Assembly (NCBI GenBank): GCA_003162055.1
Contig: PMNA01000026.1
Coordinates: 1 to 64,000 of the forward strand
Reading direction: 5' to 3'
Source: Actinomycetota bacterium
GTDB lineage: Bacteria > Actinomycetota > Thermoleophilia > Gaiellales > Gaiellaceae
Length of the DNA stretch: 64,000 bases
A model generated the notes under the pieces. The model searched no databases. It was not told where the DNA came from and saw nothing but the letters and a program-made list of their open reading frames with translations. This document shows positions 43,397-52,859 of this stretch, one piece after another. The position numbers and the translations under genes are program-made. The first letter of the stretch is position 1; each line of letters starts with the position of its first letter.

Positions 43397-45523
43397 CTAG
43401 TTCTTCCGCGACTCCGTCGCGGCCTCGGGCACAGGCTCCAGCCAGGCGACAGCGGCGAGGATCGGGAACAGGCCGAAAGCCGCGAATAGATAGGGGTTGG
43501 TGGCGCCGACAAGAAGGACGCTGACGACGATCGCAACTACCACCGCGCCGCCTCGCTCCGATACGCTCGAGACTTTCTTGGCTCTGCCGAAGCGCAACCG
43601 CAGAGCACCCCAGACGAGTCGCATTGGAAAGGAGAGGAAAAGGAGTAGCCCGACTATGCCGGCCTTGAAGAGAATATCGAGATACGACAGCTCGTACCTG
43701 TAGCCCACGGGCGAGTAGTCGGTTGCGATCGCGCCGAATCCAGAGCCGAGCAGGGGGTGCTTGCGGATGTGTCGGAACAGGCTCTTGGCCTGCTTGATCC
43801 GGTACGCATTGGATAGCTCACCCTCGAGGTCACCGTTTGGTGTGTCGCTTGCGGTAATGTCGATGCGCGGTTGTGGCGCCACGTGGGTCGGTGTCGTCGT
43901 CGAAGTTGGCGGCGCCGTGGAGGTTGGCGCCGTCGTGGTCGCAGGCGCCGTCGTGGTCGCAGGCGGCGGCGTGGTTGAAGGCGCTGTTGTGGTTGAAGGC
44001 GCTGTTGTGGTTGAAGGCGCCGGCGCATCGACTGCCGGGGCAAAGTGGATGTCGTCCCAGAACACCTGCCCAAGCGCCGCGTAGAGCCTGATTTGAATAT
44101 CGCTCGCCTTCGCAGCAGTCGTGAACGTGAGCACCAAGCGCTTCCAGGCGTCGCTCGTGTTTCCGACCCCAACTTCGAAGGAAAGCCCGTCCTGAACATC
44201 CCAGACGTCCAGGCGCGTGGGAATCGTGGAGTGCGAGATGACCCATGCGCTGACCGTGTAGCGCTTGTTCGGCAGCACCGACAGATTCTGGTAGGCGTAG
44301 TCGTCCTCGTTGGCGGCGGTGTCGATCAATTCGAGCGCATGCGACCCGGATTTGTGTTCGGCTGTCACTCGACGCATTCGCAGCGAGGGCGTGGTCCAGT
44401 CGAGCCGAACCCAGTCGCCTCTTCTCTCAAAGCCCGGGTTAACGACGGCCATCGGGTATTCAGACGCGCTCGTGTCGGTGATCGATGCCGTGCGCTTGAG
44501 CACGTAGTTACTCAGCGAAAACCCCGCCGCCGGCATGATGATCAACGCAACCGCAAAACCCGCAACCGTGACGCCCGAAAAGATCAGTGCTCGCCTCAAC
44601 GTCGGCGCTGCTAGAGCGACTATCACCACGACGGCCGCGACCCCGCCGATCCAAAGCCCGCGGGTGTACGTGGCAACGAGGTCGATCCACAGCACGGCAT
44701 AGAGCAGCCAGTACCAATATGACCGTGGCCGCGCGATCAATCGCCATGTAGTCAGCGCCAGACCGATCTGCAGATAGAGACTGGCGCCGGTAAAAAGCCG
44801 AAAGCCCCCGTTGGTCATGTGGCCGATGATCCCGCCCATGTCGAGGCGGCTGGATAGAAGAGCGGTATGAATCGATCCGAGAGCGATCAAATGCGACGCG
44901 GAGGCGAGGATGAGTAGCAGATTCGCTATCCCGTTCGTCGCACAGGCGGCGAAGAACACGTTGCGGAACCATTCCCCGTTACCACTCCGCACGAGTAGTA
45001 CGACGACGACGACGAAGGCGAAATAAATGAAGCCGTTGCCATCGCCGAAGACGTTACTCGCGCCGTTGTGGTTGAGCAGGCCAATGGTCATCCAGATCGC
45101 CGGGATCAGAAAAGCAAGCGCCAGCGCATGCGCGCCGTAGCGGCCGAGGACTTTCCGCTCTCCTCGCCGCCAGTCGGAGATGACGATGCTCGCGGCCCGA
45201 AGCATCACCAATCCGTCCAGGAGGATGCGGCCGCTCAGATGCGGTGCGTACGCAACCCAGCTACCGCTGGTGCCGCCGAGGACCAGCTCGAAAACGGCTA
45301 TGGCGACGCTCGCACGAAAGTCGACAATGCTCAGGCCCACAAAGGAGAAGGGGAGAATCACCTTGAGCAGGATCGTCAGAGGGCCCACTTCCACGTCGGT
45401 CGCCTTCAGGAGCGCGAGCCCGATGATGCACGCGGCGCTCAGAGCGAACAGGCTCGCGCGCACGCGCGGGCCCACAAGCCTCGCGCTCATCGCCGCGCGA
45501 TATCTCCGTGCGGTCGCGCTCAT
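43397..45523 (-). CDS. O-antigen ligase/polymerase-like protein with inserted carbohydrate-binding-like domain
   Basis: The 708-residue protein has about ten membrane helices. The large external loop contains an extra beta domain (about 355-495: NPGFERRGDWVRLDWTTPS, KRYTVSAWVISH, IQIRLYAALGQVFWDDIHFAP), typical of CBM/jelly-roll carbohydrate-binding modules. A Pro/Ser/Thr repeat linker (STTTAP units, about 498-548) follows. The usual H-containing loop resumes at FRHIRKHPLLGSGFGA. The start overlaps the stop of the GT2 gene (ATGA). The inserted module probably binds the glycan chain. Confidence 0.8.
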   Translation of the reverse strand: MSATARRYRAAMSARLVGPRVRASLFALSAACIIGLALLKATDVEVGPLTILLKVILPFSFVGLSIVDFRASVAIAVFELVLGGTSGSWVAYAPHLSGRILLDGLVMLRAASIVISDWRRGERKVLGRYGAHALALAFLIPAIWMTIGLLNHNGASNVFGDGNGFIYFAFVVVVVLLVRSGNGEWFRNVFFAACATNGIANLLLILASASHLIALGSIHTALLSSRLDMGGIIGHMTNGGFRLFTGASLYLQIGLALTTWRLIARPRSYWYWLLYAVLWIDLVATYTRGLWIGGVAAVVVIVALAAPTLRRALIFSGVTVAGFAVALIIMPAAGFSLSNYVLKRTASITDTSASEYPMAVVNPGFERRGDWVRLDWTTPSLRMRRVTAEHKSGSHALELIDTAANEDDYAYQNLSVLPNKRYTVSAWVISHSTIPTRLDVWDVQDGLSFEVGVGNTSDAWKRLVLTFTTAAKASDIQIRLYAALGQVFWDDIHFAPAVDAPAPSTTTAPSTTTAPSTTPPPATTTAPATTTAPTSTAPPTSTTTPTHVAPQPRIDITASDTPNGDLEGELSNAYRIKQAKSLFRHIRKHPLLGSGFGAIATDYSPVGYRYELSYLDILFKAGIVGLLLFLSFPMRLVWGALRLRFGRAKKVSSVSERGGAVVVAIVVSVLLVGATNPYLFAAFGLFPILAAVAWLEPVPEAATESRKN

Positions 45524-46557
45524 GTCGCGCGCGCCCGAAAGACGTTCGCCGACGCTTCTCGGATTCGATCTCCGAGCGACGGATAGCCGGCGCTCATCAA
45601 GCGCCTCAGCTCCCTGCTGTTGATCCTGCGCGTCCCTTGCACTTCTTTTCGCCGTCGAGTCCAGCCGGGTAACGCCCGCAACACGTCCCGATGGGCCTTC
45701 AGCGTGAGGATGGTCTTGCGTTCGGTCACCGCTTTGGCGAGAGAGAGCATCTCGGCGAAGAATATCCGGGGAAAGCTTCGGAGCAGCAGGCCGGCTGGGC
45801 CGTTTTTCACGATCATGCTCCAGCGGTTGCGCACCGCGTGATAGTAGGCGAATTCGCTCGCCTGCTGCCGTGACGTGCCACCACCCGCATGGTAAACAAC
45901 GGCCTTCGGCGCGTACCAGCACTCGTAGCCCGCCAGATTCGCCCTGAAGCTCAGGTCGACGTCTTCGTAGTAGGCGAACAGATCCTCGTCGAAGTAGCCG
46001 AGCTCGCGCAGGACCTCGTTGCGCCAGAGCGATGCTCCACCCGAGGCGCCGAACACGCGCTCTTCCTCGTTGTACTGGCCCTGGTCTTCCTCGCCTCGCC
46101 CGCGGGAATAAGCCCGAAAGTAGGCCGTCAGGATGTCGCCGCAATCGTCGATCTGACCGCGCTCGGACAGGTCGAGCATCTTCGACGTGGCGGCGGCGGC
46201 GCGAGGGTGGCGCTCGAGGCAGGCGACGAGCTCGCTCAGCCAGTCCGGGTTGACCTCCGTGTCGTTGTTCAGGCAGGCGACGTACTCGCCTTGCGCTTCG
46301 CGCATGCCGATGTTCATGGCGGCGCCGAAGCCCTTGTTCTCGTCGAGGCGGATCAACCTGACCTCCGGGAACTTCGACTCGATCAGATCGAGCGAACCGT
46401 CGCTGGAGGCATTGTCGACGACGATCGTGCGAAAGCCGGTGTGGGTTTGAGCCCGAAGCGACTCGAGGCAAGCCGGGAGAAACGCGATTCCGTTCCAGTT
46501 CGGGATGACGACGCCGACCGACGGCTCGTTCGAAAGCTCTTTCTCTCTCTTTGCCAT
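45520..46557 (-). CDS. GT2 glycosyltransferase, rhamnosyltransferase-like
   Basis: The protein has about 345 residues from ATG 46557. It shows VGVVIPNWNGIAFLPACLESL, VVDNASSDGSLDLIES, a CLNNDTEV (DxD-like) metal site and FDEDLFAYYEDVDLSFRA, all typical of WbbL-like GT2 enzymes that add rhamnose or similar sugars to lipid-linked glycans on the cytosolic face. The frame is open further upstream, but MAKREKELSNEPSVG is the sensible start and leaves room for the divergent flippase promoter. Confidence 0.9.
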   Translation of the reverse strand: MAKREKELSNEPSVGVVIPNWNGIAFLPACLESLRAQTHTGFRTIVVDNASSDGSLDLIESKFPEVRLIRLDENKGFGAAMNIGMREAQGEYVACLNNDTEVNPDWLSELVACLERHPRAAAATSKMLDLSERGQIDDCGDILTAYFRAYSRGRGEEDQGQYNEEERVFGASGGASLWRNEVLRELGYFDEDLFAYYEDVDLSFRANLAGYECWYAPKAVVYHAGGGTSRQQASEFAYYHAVRNRWSMIVKNGPAGLLLRSFPRIFFAEMLSLAKAVTERKTILTLKAHRDVLRALPGWTRRRKEVQGTRRINSRELRRLMSAGYPSLGDRIREASANVFRARAT

Positions 46558-46721
46558 TTCCGCTTCTTCTTCGACGGTCTCGAAGCCGCCGCCGAACCAG
46601 CCTAACCAAGAGCCAGGCTGCAAGCTTGCGACCGATCGCGCAAATGTCGGATCGGGCCGACGTCGGCGAGGAGAGCAAGAGGTATCGTGTCGAGCCGCCA
46701 GAAGAGGGCCGCGGGATACTG

Positions 46722-48149
46722 ATGTCAAAGCCGCAGACGAGGAAAGAAACCCAGAGCAGGGGCGCCAGCGAGCACCGGAAGCTGGCCCGTAACTCCTCGG
46801 GCGTTCTGCTGGCCATGATCGTCGCGAACGTCGCCCTCATGGGCACGTCGATCATGACCTCGCGCCTGCTGGGTCCCAAAGGACGCGGCCAGCTCTACGA
46901 CACAGCGCAGGTGACGACGTGGCTCGTAGTGCTCGGGGGCCTCGGGCTGGGAACGGCGGCCACCTACTTCACCGCGCGCGGCGAGCGGCCCCGATCGATC
47001 GTGCTCGGGAACAGCGTTCTGCTCGGGCTTGTGTTCGGTAGCGCGATCGTAGGCGGGGGATACGGCGTAATCGCGCTGGGCGGCGTGACGATGCACAAGG
47101 TCCCGGCGTCCTATCTCCTGATCGCCATACTCGCCGTTCCGTTCGCCCTGGTCCTCGGAAACGTCCAATCCGTCTATCTGGGGTCGCAGCGGTTTCGCGA
47201 GTTCATCCAGATCACTGTCGGGCTGACCGCGCTGCCCTTGCTGTTGATCGGCGTCGCTCTGCTCGCGTTCGGTGGCGGAGCGCGCGCTGCGATTATCGCA
47301 AGCGCTCTGAGCACGGCCACGCTCGCCGTCGTTTTCCTCGTCAGGGCGATTCGGATTCTCGGTATCAGCTGGAGGCTCGAGCGCGCCTACTTCAAAACCG
47401 CAACCTCGTACGGCCTCCGCATTCAAGTCGCCACCGTGCTGACCCTGCTCGGTTACCGACAGGATGTCTTCGTCGTCAATCACTACAAGGGGCCTGGGGC
47501 GGTTGGCATTTACGCGGCAGCGGTGGCCGTGGCGGAGAGCCTCTGGATGCTCTCGCAGGCCGTCAGCTACGCGCTCTTCCCGCGCATCGCCGAGGAGAAG
47601 GACGAAAACGTCCGCCGCTCGATCACGCCGCTACTGGCACGAAACACGCTCTGGCTCACGACCGCCGCGGCCGCCATCCTCTTCCTGCTCAGCGGCCCGA
47701 TCATCTCGATCCTCTACTCGGGCGCCTTTGCAGCCGCGGCAGGTGCCATGCGCGCTCTACTTCTGGGCATCGTCGCCTTCAGCGGCGCCCGCGTGCTCTC
47801 AAACGACATCGCCGCACGCGGGCGCCCGGGCCTCAACTCCTGGATCGCCGGTATGAGCGTGGTCGTGAACCTCGGTATCAACCTGGCGCTCGTCCCGCGT
47901 TTCGGTATCAACGGCGCGGCCTGGGCCAGCACGATCTCGTATTCGCTGCTGTTCGCGGCGACCGTGGCCGTCTATTGCAGGATCTCACGCACCTCGGTTC
48001 GCTCGGTGATCGTTCCCTCCCGGGAGGACGCGGCCGCCTACTACCGGCTGGTGCGCCGGTTGCTGAAGCACCCGGTCACTCAGGATTCGGCGGCCTTGGC
48101 CGCGGCGGCCGCTGCATCCGCGGCCGACGCCGAGCGCAGCGAGTCGTAG
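46722..48149 (+). CDS. Wzx-type polysaccharide flippase (MOP superfamily)
   Basis: The protein has about 475 residues and 12-14 helices, starting with LLAMIVANVALMGTSIMTSRLLGPKGRGQLYDTAQ, the typical first helix and loop of Wzx/RfbX-like flippases. It moves undecaprenyl-linked oligosaccharide across the membrane. ATG 46722 (MSKPQTRKE) is chosen; an upstream Met at 46644 is possible. Its last 70 bases overlap the convergent GT4 gene, which is unusual and coincides with low-complexity Ala-rich ends in both proteins. Confidence 0.88.
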   Translation: MSKPQTRKETQSRGASEHRKLARNSSGVLLAMIVANVALMGTSIMTSRLLGPKGRGQLYDTAQVTTWLVVLGGLGLGTAATYFTARGERPRSIVLGNSVLLGLVFGSAIVGGGYGVIALGGVTMHKVPASYLLIAILAVPFALVLGNVQSVYLGSQRFREFIQITVGLTALPLLLIGVALLAFGGGARAAIIASALSTATLAVVFLVRAIRILGISWRLERAYFKTATSYGLRIQVATVLTLLGYRQDVFVVNHYKGPGAVGIYAAAVAVAESLWMLSQAVSYALFPRIAEEKDENVRRSITPLLARNTLWLTTAAAAILFLLSGPIISILYSGAFAAAAGAMRALLLGIVAFSGARVLSNDIAARGRPGLNSWIAGMSVVVNLGINLALVPRFGINGAAWASTISYSLLFAATVAVYCRISRTSVRSVIVPSREDAAAYYRLVRRLLKHPVTQDSAALAAAAAASAADAERSES

Positions 48150-49279
48150 ATCCCCTGTAGCTGCGCCCCGACCGCCTCAAGGCTGTAGCGCGCGCGGGCG
48201 TCAGCGGCGATGGCGTCGCGATCGTACGAACCGAGATTGGAGAGCACGCTGTCGAGAGCATCGACCAGCGCCGGCGGATCGTCAGGCGGTACCAGGATGC
48301 CGGCCTCGCGAGGGACGACCTCCGGGATGCTTCCGACAGTCGTCGAAACGATCGGCAGTCCGGAGGCCAGGGCTTCCGCGAGCACGCAACCGAAGGTCTC
48401 CATTCTCGAAGGGAGCACGAACAGATCGGAGCCGCGCATCATCTCCGCGATCTCCCGCTTCGACTTCGCGCCGTGAAAGAAAACCGGCCCCTGCAAGCCC
48501 GCCGCCTCGGTGCGCCGCTGGTAATCCAGGCGTTCTGGTCCCTCGCCGATCACGTCCAGTCGCCAGTCGCTGCGCCGCTTACCGAGCAGAATCAGCGCCT
48601 CGAGCAGGGTCGGATAGCCCTTGTGCTGAGAGGGCTCGAGGTTACCGACGAAGATCATTCGCTTCTCGTCGTTCTTCTTCGCCCTGCGCGGCGCTGTGAA
48701 GAACAGAGAGGTGTCGACGACGTTGGGCACGATCTCGAACTTCGCCTCGATCCCATAGGCCTCTATCGCGCGCTGCAGATGCATCGAGACCGGCAGCACA
48801 CGGTCGGCGTTCCGGTAGGCGTAGCGGGCCTTGCGCACGGCAGCTCGGCTCAGCGTCCGCCGCGGGAAACCGGTGAACTGCTCGGTAGCCACGACCGGAA
48901 TACCGTTCCGCTTGCCGATCATCACCGCCGGGACGCCGGCGTCGTAGATGTGCGCATGGATCACGTCGGGCTCGAACCCGTTCGCTCGCAGGCGGCGAAA
49001 GGCCTTGATCGCGCTGTAGAGGTAGAGCGGATAAGAGGCTCCGCGAAGTCGCAACATGCGATGGAAAACGTGGTACGCGGGAATGCCCTCGCGTAGCTCG
49101 GGATCGAGCTCTTCCTCCATCTTCCAGAGCCCGCGGCACTCCTTCGAGGCCCGCGCCAGATGCAGCACGACGACCTCGTTGCCTGCGGCAGCGACGGCCC
49201 TGGCGTGCTCGCGCACGAAGACGCCTCCGTAGCTGAAGTCGTGGGTCGGGTACCAGTTCGTGATGAAGAGGACTTTCAT
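48080..49279 (-). CDS. GT4 glycosyltransferase
   Basis: The 399-residue GT-B enzyme shows an N-terminal YGGVFVREHARAVAAAGNEVVVLH, a central VPNVVDTSLF, then FVGNLEPSQHKGYPTLLEAL, SDLFVLPSRMETFGCVLAEALASGLPIVSTTVGSIPEVV with the EX7E motif. GT4 enzymes transfer sugars from nucleotide donors with retention. Its ATG overlaps the stop of the next GT gene (ATGA). The C-terminus is an Ala-rich tail lying in the overlap with the flippase gene. Confidence 0.9.
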   Translation of the reverse strand: MKVLFITNWYPTHDFSYGGVFVREHARAVAAAGNEVVVLHLARASKECRGLWKMEEELDPELREGIPAYHVFHRMLRLRGASYPLYLYSAIKAFRRLRANGFEPDVIHAHIYDAGVPAVMIGKRNGIPVVATEQFTGFPRRTLSRAAVRKARYAYRNADRVLPVSMHLQRAIEAYGIEAKFEIVPNVVDTSLFFTAPRRAKKNDEKRMIFVGNLEPSQHKGYPTLLEALILLGKRRSDWRLDVIGEGPERLDYQRRTEAAGLQGPVFFHGAKSKREIAEMMRGSDLFVLPSRMETFGCVLAEALASGLPIVSTTVGSIPEVVPREAGILVPPDDPPALVDALDSVLSNLGSYDRDAIAADARARYSLEAVGAQLQGIYDSLRSASAADAAAAAAKAAES

Positions 49280-50613
49280 GAGCGGTCTTTTCTCCTGCCA
49301 AAGCCGTGTACTTTGCGCCTTTCCAGAGCGTCGGCCGCGGCGACCAGCTCGAGCATCCTGCGGCCCAGGTTTTCATACTCGTAGGCATCGAGATCGAAGT
49401 CGGGGAGCGGCTCGTAACGCGCTCCCTGCTCGGTCCAGCGCGTCACGTAAGCGCGAAGAGCCCGCGCCAGCGAAGCCGGGCTGTCCGGCGACGCGATCGT
49501 GTGCGGCCCGGCCTCGACAAGCAGCTCCGCGGCCGCCGACCGCTGCTCGGTAATGGCGAAGATCGGCTTGCGGGCGGCCAGATACTCGAAGACCTTCGCG
49601 GTCGTCGCGGCGGCACCGCCGGGAATGAGGAGAAGCCCGTCGGCGGCTTGTTGGAGACCGAGCGCCCTCGCATATGGAACCTGCCCCAAGACGCGCACAA
49701 CCTCGGCCAGGTCGCCCCTGGTGAGAAACTCGCGCTCGGCGCTGCTGATAGTGCCGGCCACCAGCAACTCGAACCTCTCCTTCAGGCCCGGCTCCTGTTC
49801 GAGCAACAGCTCGAGCGCCTCGACGAAAGTACGAGAGTCCTTGCCGCGATGAAGAACACGCTCTTCCAGGTCGATTGCGAACATGCCCGTGTAGACCAGC
49901 GAAAAGCGCTTCGGATCGAGTGTCTCGCGCTCGTCCGCGGCCTCGGCGATCGCCGCCTTGTCGAACCCGTTCGAGATGACATAGGCAGAGACGCCGTAGC
50001 GGCGTCTGACGTCGGAGGCAATCTCCTCGTTGATCGCCGTGACGACGGTCGCGCGCCGGGCGATCGATCGTTCCAACAACTTGTCGATCCAGCGCAAGAA
50101 GAAGGGATGGGACACGTCGCGTAACCATCCGTCGCGGTAGTCGGCTACCCAGCGAACGCCGAAGCCGCGCGCGACGAGCCCCAGCAGATGGGACGACTCA
50201 GGTCCCGAGGTCGTCACGATCACATCAGGACGGTCTCGCCTGATCAGTCCGAGCAGACGCATGCAGGCCCGGGGAAACCAGGTCAGGGCGGTGATGTCCG
50301 GAACGACGTACTTCGTCCACCAACGTGGCTTGGTGCGGGCATCGACCGCCGCCTCGGCTTCGCCGTAGCCGACAAGCGTCTGGTATTGAGTCTGGAAACG
50401 CGTCCTCAGATCACCGGCGCGGATGACACGCTGTGCCTCATCGTCGTCGGCCGAGCCGGAGATCTTGCTCGTCAGCACCGTCGTCCGGACGCCGGCGGAC
50501 TCGAACGCGCGGCGCAGCCCGAGCGGCCGGTGCACCGAGACCACGTTGCAGGGCGAATAGAGGTAGGCGACCAGGAGGATGTGCTCGATCGGCCGGTCGC
50601 GCCGCGACTTCAC
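49276..50613 (-). CDS. GT4-like glycosyltransferase
   Basis: The 445-residue GT-B enzyme has the N-terminal pattern LLVAYLYSPCNVVSVHRPLGLRRAFESAGVRTTVLT, VIVTTSGPESSHLLG, VISNGFDKAAIAEA and the C-terminal LIPGGAAATTAKVFEYLAARKPIFA, where the acidic EX7E pattern is partly changed. It resembles enzymes of WcaI/WbuB type. GTG 50613 is the start. It is translationally coupled to the GT4 gene downstream. Confidence 0.85.
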   Translation of the reverse strand: MKSRRDRPIEHILLVAYLYSPCNVVSVHRPLGLRRAFESAGVRTTVLTSKISGSADDDEAQRVIRAGDLRTRFQTQYQTLVGYGEAEAAVDARTKPRWWTKYVVPDITALTWFPRACMRLLGLIRRDRPDVIVTTSGPESSHLLGLVARGFGVRWVADYRDGWLRDVSHPFFLRWIDKLLERSIARRATVVTAINEEIASDVRRRYGVSAYVISNGFDKAAIAEAADERETLDPKRFSLVYTGMFAIDLEERVLHRGKDSRTFVEALELLLEQEPGLKERFELLVAGTISSAEREFLTRGDLAEVVRVLGQVPYARALGLQQAADGLLLIPGGAAATTAKVFEYLAARKPIFAITEQRSAAAELLVEAGPHTIASPDSPASLARALRAYVTRWTEQGARYEPLPDFDLDAYEYENLGRRMLELVAAADALERRKVHGFGRRKDRS

Positions 50614-50742
50614 CTTCAGGCCTCGACTCTGGGCTCGCTGCTGAACGGGTGATCGGGCATCGGCAGACGCAATCGTAGCGACGGACTGAGGTTAGAACCG
50701 CTCGCCAGGTCGGTACGCGAGAGGACGTTTAGCGGGTGCGAC

Positions 50743-51639
50743 TTATTCGGAGCGTATGAAGACGGATTTGATCCGGCGCGTGATGAACAAGCCCACCTTT
50801 CTTACGAGCAGAAGCGGACTGCTCCGGCGAAGATAGGGCGCGGCCTCCCTCAGACGCCCGTGCTTGAACAACTTCGCTCCGAGCGCAACGTTGGCCCGCT
50901 CCAGCATTTGCCCGAGCCGATTGCGTGCGTCAGGCGGTAACGCGTAGTGCGACGAGTAGTACTCGAGCGCTTGCACATATCGCTTGAGCATCACGACGCT
51001 GTCCGAGGAATCACTTTCGTGACCTCGGTAGTAGACAGCCAGCGGCTCGTCGAGATAGTCGAACCGCGCTCCGGAGAGGGCGACCTTCAGCCAGAGCCCG
51101 TAGTCCTCAAAAGAAGAAAAGGGCGCATGCTCATCGAACCCGCCGACCTCTTCCAGTAGTCGTTTTTCGGCGACTACCGAATTCATCGTGATGAAGCAAA
51201 AATCGAGCCACTCCTCGATCAGTTGAGTGAGGATCTGCCCCTCGTGCGGCGGCGCAAGCTTGCTGTAGCGAACTCGCTTGCCGTTCTTGGCGTAGAAGGT
51301 GTCCGTATAACTGATCCTCGATTCGTTTTCATCCATGAACGCCAGTTGCCGCTCGAGCTTCTCGGGTAACCACTCGTCATCGGCGTCCAGGAAGGCAACG
51401 ATCTCGCCTTTTGCTTCCCTCAATCCCCGATTGCGGGCGACCGGCTGGTATTGATTCGACTGGTGGAAATAGCGAACGCTCTCGAAAGATCGCGCAACCT
51501 CGGCAGTAGCGTCAGTCGAGCCATCGTCGATCAGAATGACCTCGTAGTCGCTGTACGTCTGCGCTTCGACGGAGCGCAGGGCGCGAGCGAGGAACGCTTC
51601 GGCGTTGAAGGCGGGGATGATGACGCTGACTCTCGGCAC
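50743..51639 (-). CDS. GT2 glycosyltransferase
   Basis: The 298-residue GT-A enzyme shows VSVIIPAFNAEAFLARALRSVEAQTYSDYEVILIDDGSTDATAEVA and the metal site FLDADDEW. FDEHAPFSSFEDYGLWLKVA is the usual acceptor-side motif. GTG 51639 has GGAG five bases upstream. It is the first of three leftward glycosyltransferase genes. Confidence 0.93.
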   Translation of the reverse strand: MPRVSVIIPAFNAEAFLARALRSVEAQTYSDYEVILIDDGSTDATAEVARSFESVRYFHQSNQYQPVARNRGLREAKGEIVAFLDADDEWLPEKLERQLAFMDENESRISYTDTFYAKNGKRVRYSKLAPPHEGQILTQLIEEWLDFCFITMNSVVAEKRLLEEVGGFDEHAPFSSFEDYGLWLKVALSGARFDYLDEPLAVYYRGHESDSSDSVVMLKRYVQALEYYSSHYALPPDARNRLGQMLERANVALGAKLFKHGRLREAAPYLRRSSPLLLVRKVGLFITRRIKSVFIRSE

Positions 51640-51870
51640 AGACTCTCCAGGCGCAGTTCTCGCAACGGTTCAATATAGTCTCGCACCGCGCCGGCGTGCC
51701 GCCGGACGATACCCGGGCCTGTCGCCATGTTACTCGCTCCTTCAGACTCTCGGTCTGGCCCGCCTTGACCGCCCAGCCCAGGCGGGTAGGCGTGTCGCAG
51801 CTATCGGCCACCGGAAGCCGCAGGCGCGAATTAGGATTGAGCAGGGATACGATCCGATAGTCTCTGCCTC

Positions 51871-52668
51871 GTGCGATTCAGCTTGAGCCGCTTAATGAGA
51901 GCGAGCGGAGACCCGCCTCCCGCATCTATTCGAACGCAAGAGAAGTTCGAAAAGAAACGTGATCTCTCGTTGAGGGAGCTCAACTACGGGAACTCCGACA
52001 TGGCCGCTAACGGAGAAGCGTGGTTTCTTCGCCATCTCGCCGGTGCACTTCCGGATCGCCCGATTGTCTTCGATGTCGGGGCAAACGCCGGTGACTACGC
52101 CGCGGTCGTCATCGACGCGATGAACGACCCCCTCATTCACTGCTTCGAGCCTTCTCAAACGGCTTACGCGCTGTTGCACGAGCGTTTTGGAAGAACACCC
52201 GGCGCGCACCTACACAACTTCGGTTTCGGAGCGGAAGATGCAACGGTGACCTTATATGCCGACAAGCGTGGATCTGGCATGGGCTCGGTCTACCCGCGGA
52301 GGCTCGACCACTTCGGAATCGACGTGCACGCGGTCGAGGAGGTGCGGATCGCCCGTCTCGACATGTTCTGCGCGGAGAACGGTATCGAACGAATTGACTT
52401 CCTAAAGATCGACACCGAGGGCCACGAATTATCAGTACTTCAAAGCGCGGGCGAGATGCTCGTTCCGGAGCGAATACGAGCGATTCAATTCGAGTTCGGC
52501 GGCACCGCGATCGACTCTCGAATCTACTTCCAAGACTTCTTCTACCTACTCACGCCCCGCTACACGATTCATCGCCTGTTGCCGGATGGCCTTTGGCCAA
52601 TGCCTCTTTACTCCGAGCGGCACGAAGTGTTGATGTACGCCAACTACATCTGCTTGCCATCGGGATAG
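51871..52668 (+). CDS. FkbM-family SAM-dependent methyltransferase
   Basis: The 265-residue protein has motif I VFDVGANAGDYAAVVID, the FkbM pattern HCFEPSQTAYALLHERF, NFGFGAEDATVTLYAD and RIDFLKIDTEGHELSVLQSAG. FkbM enzymes O-methylate sugars or polyketides; in this locus methylation of a glycan residue is likely. It starts at GTG 51871 and is divergent from the GT2 gene at 50743-51639. Confidence 0.93.
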   Translation: MRFSLSRLMRASGDPPPASIRTQEKFEKKRDLSLRELNYGNSDMAANGEAWFLRHLAGALPDRPIVFDVGANAGDYAAVVIDAMNDPLIHCFEPSQTAYALLHERFGRTPGAHLHNFGFGAEDATVTLYADKRGSGMGSVYPRRLDHFGIDVHAVEEVRIARLDMFCAENGIERIDFLKIDTEGHELSVLQSAGEMLVPERIRAIQFEFGGTAIDSRIYFQDFFYLLTPRYTIHRLLPDGLWPMPLYSERHEVLMYANYICLPSG

Positions 52669-52859
52669 ATCGGGCTCGAGCTGAGCAGCCGAAGGTCGCG
52701 CCGTGAATCGAAAGCCAAAGCTAGGTCGCGTTACCGGTGGCCGGGAAGGTCTTTCGTGCCTGCGTGTGGCCGAAGTCACGTTGAGCAGCTTCTTTGCTCC
52801 CGTGACCAGATACGATCACGAAATGAAGTGCCCCGGCGTGATTCTACGAGGATGCGACC

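Noticed and set aside
45524-46879. Leftward continuation of the polymerase frame as one 1160-residue protein
   Set aside because: The upstream part is an Arg-rich shadow of the GT2 gene in another frame. The polymerase has a clean ATGA-coupled start at 45523.
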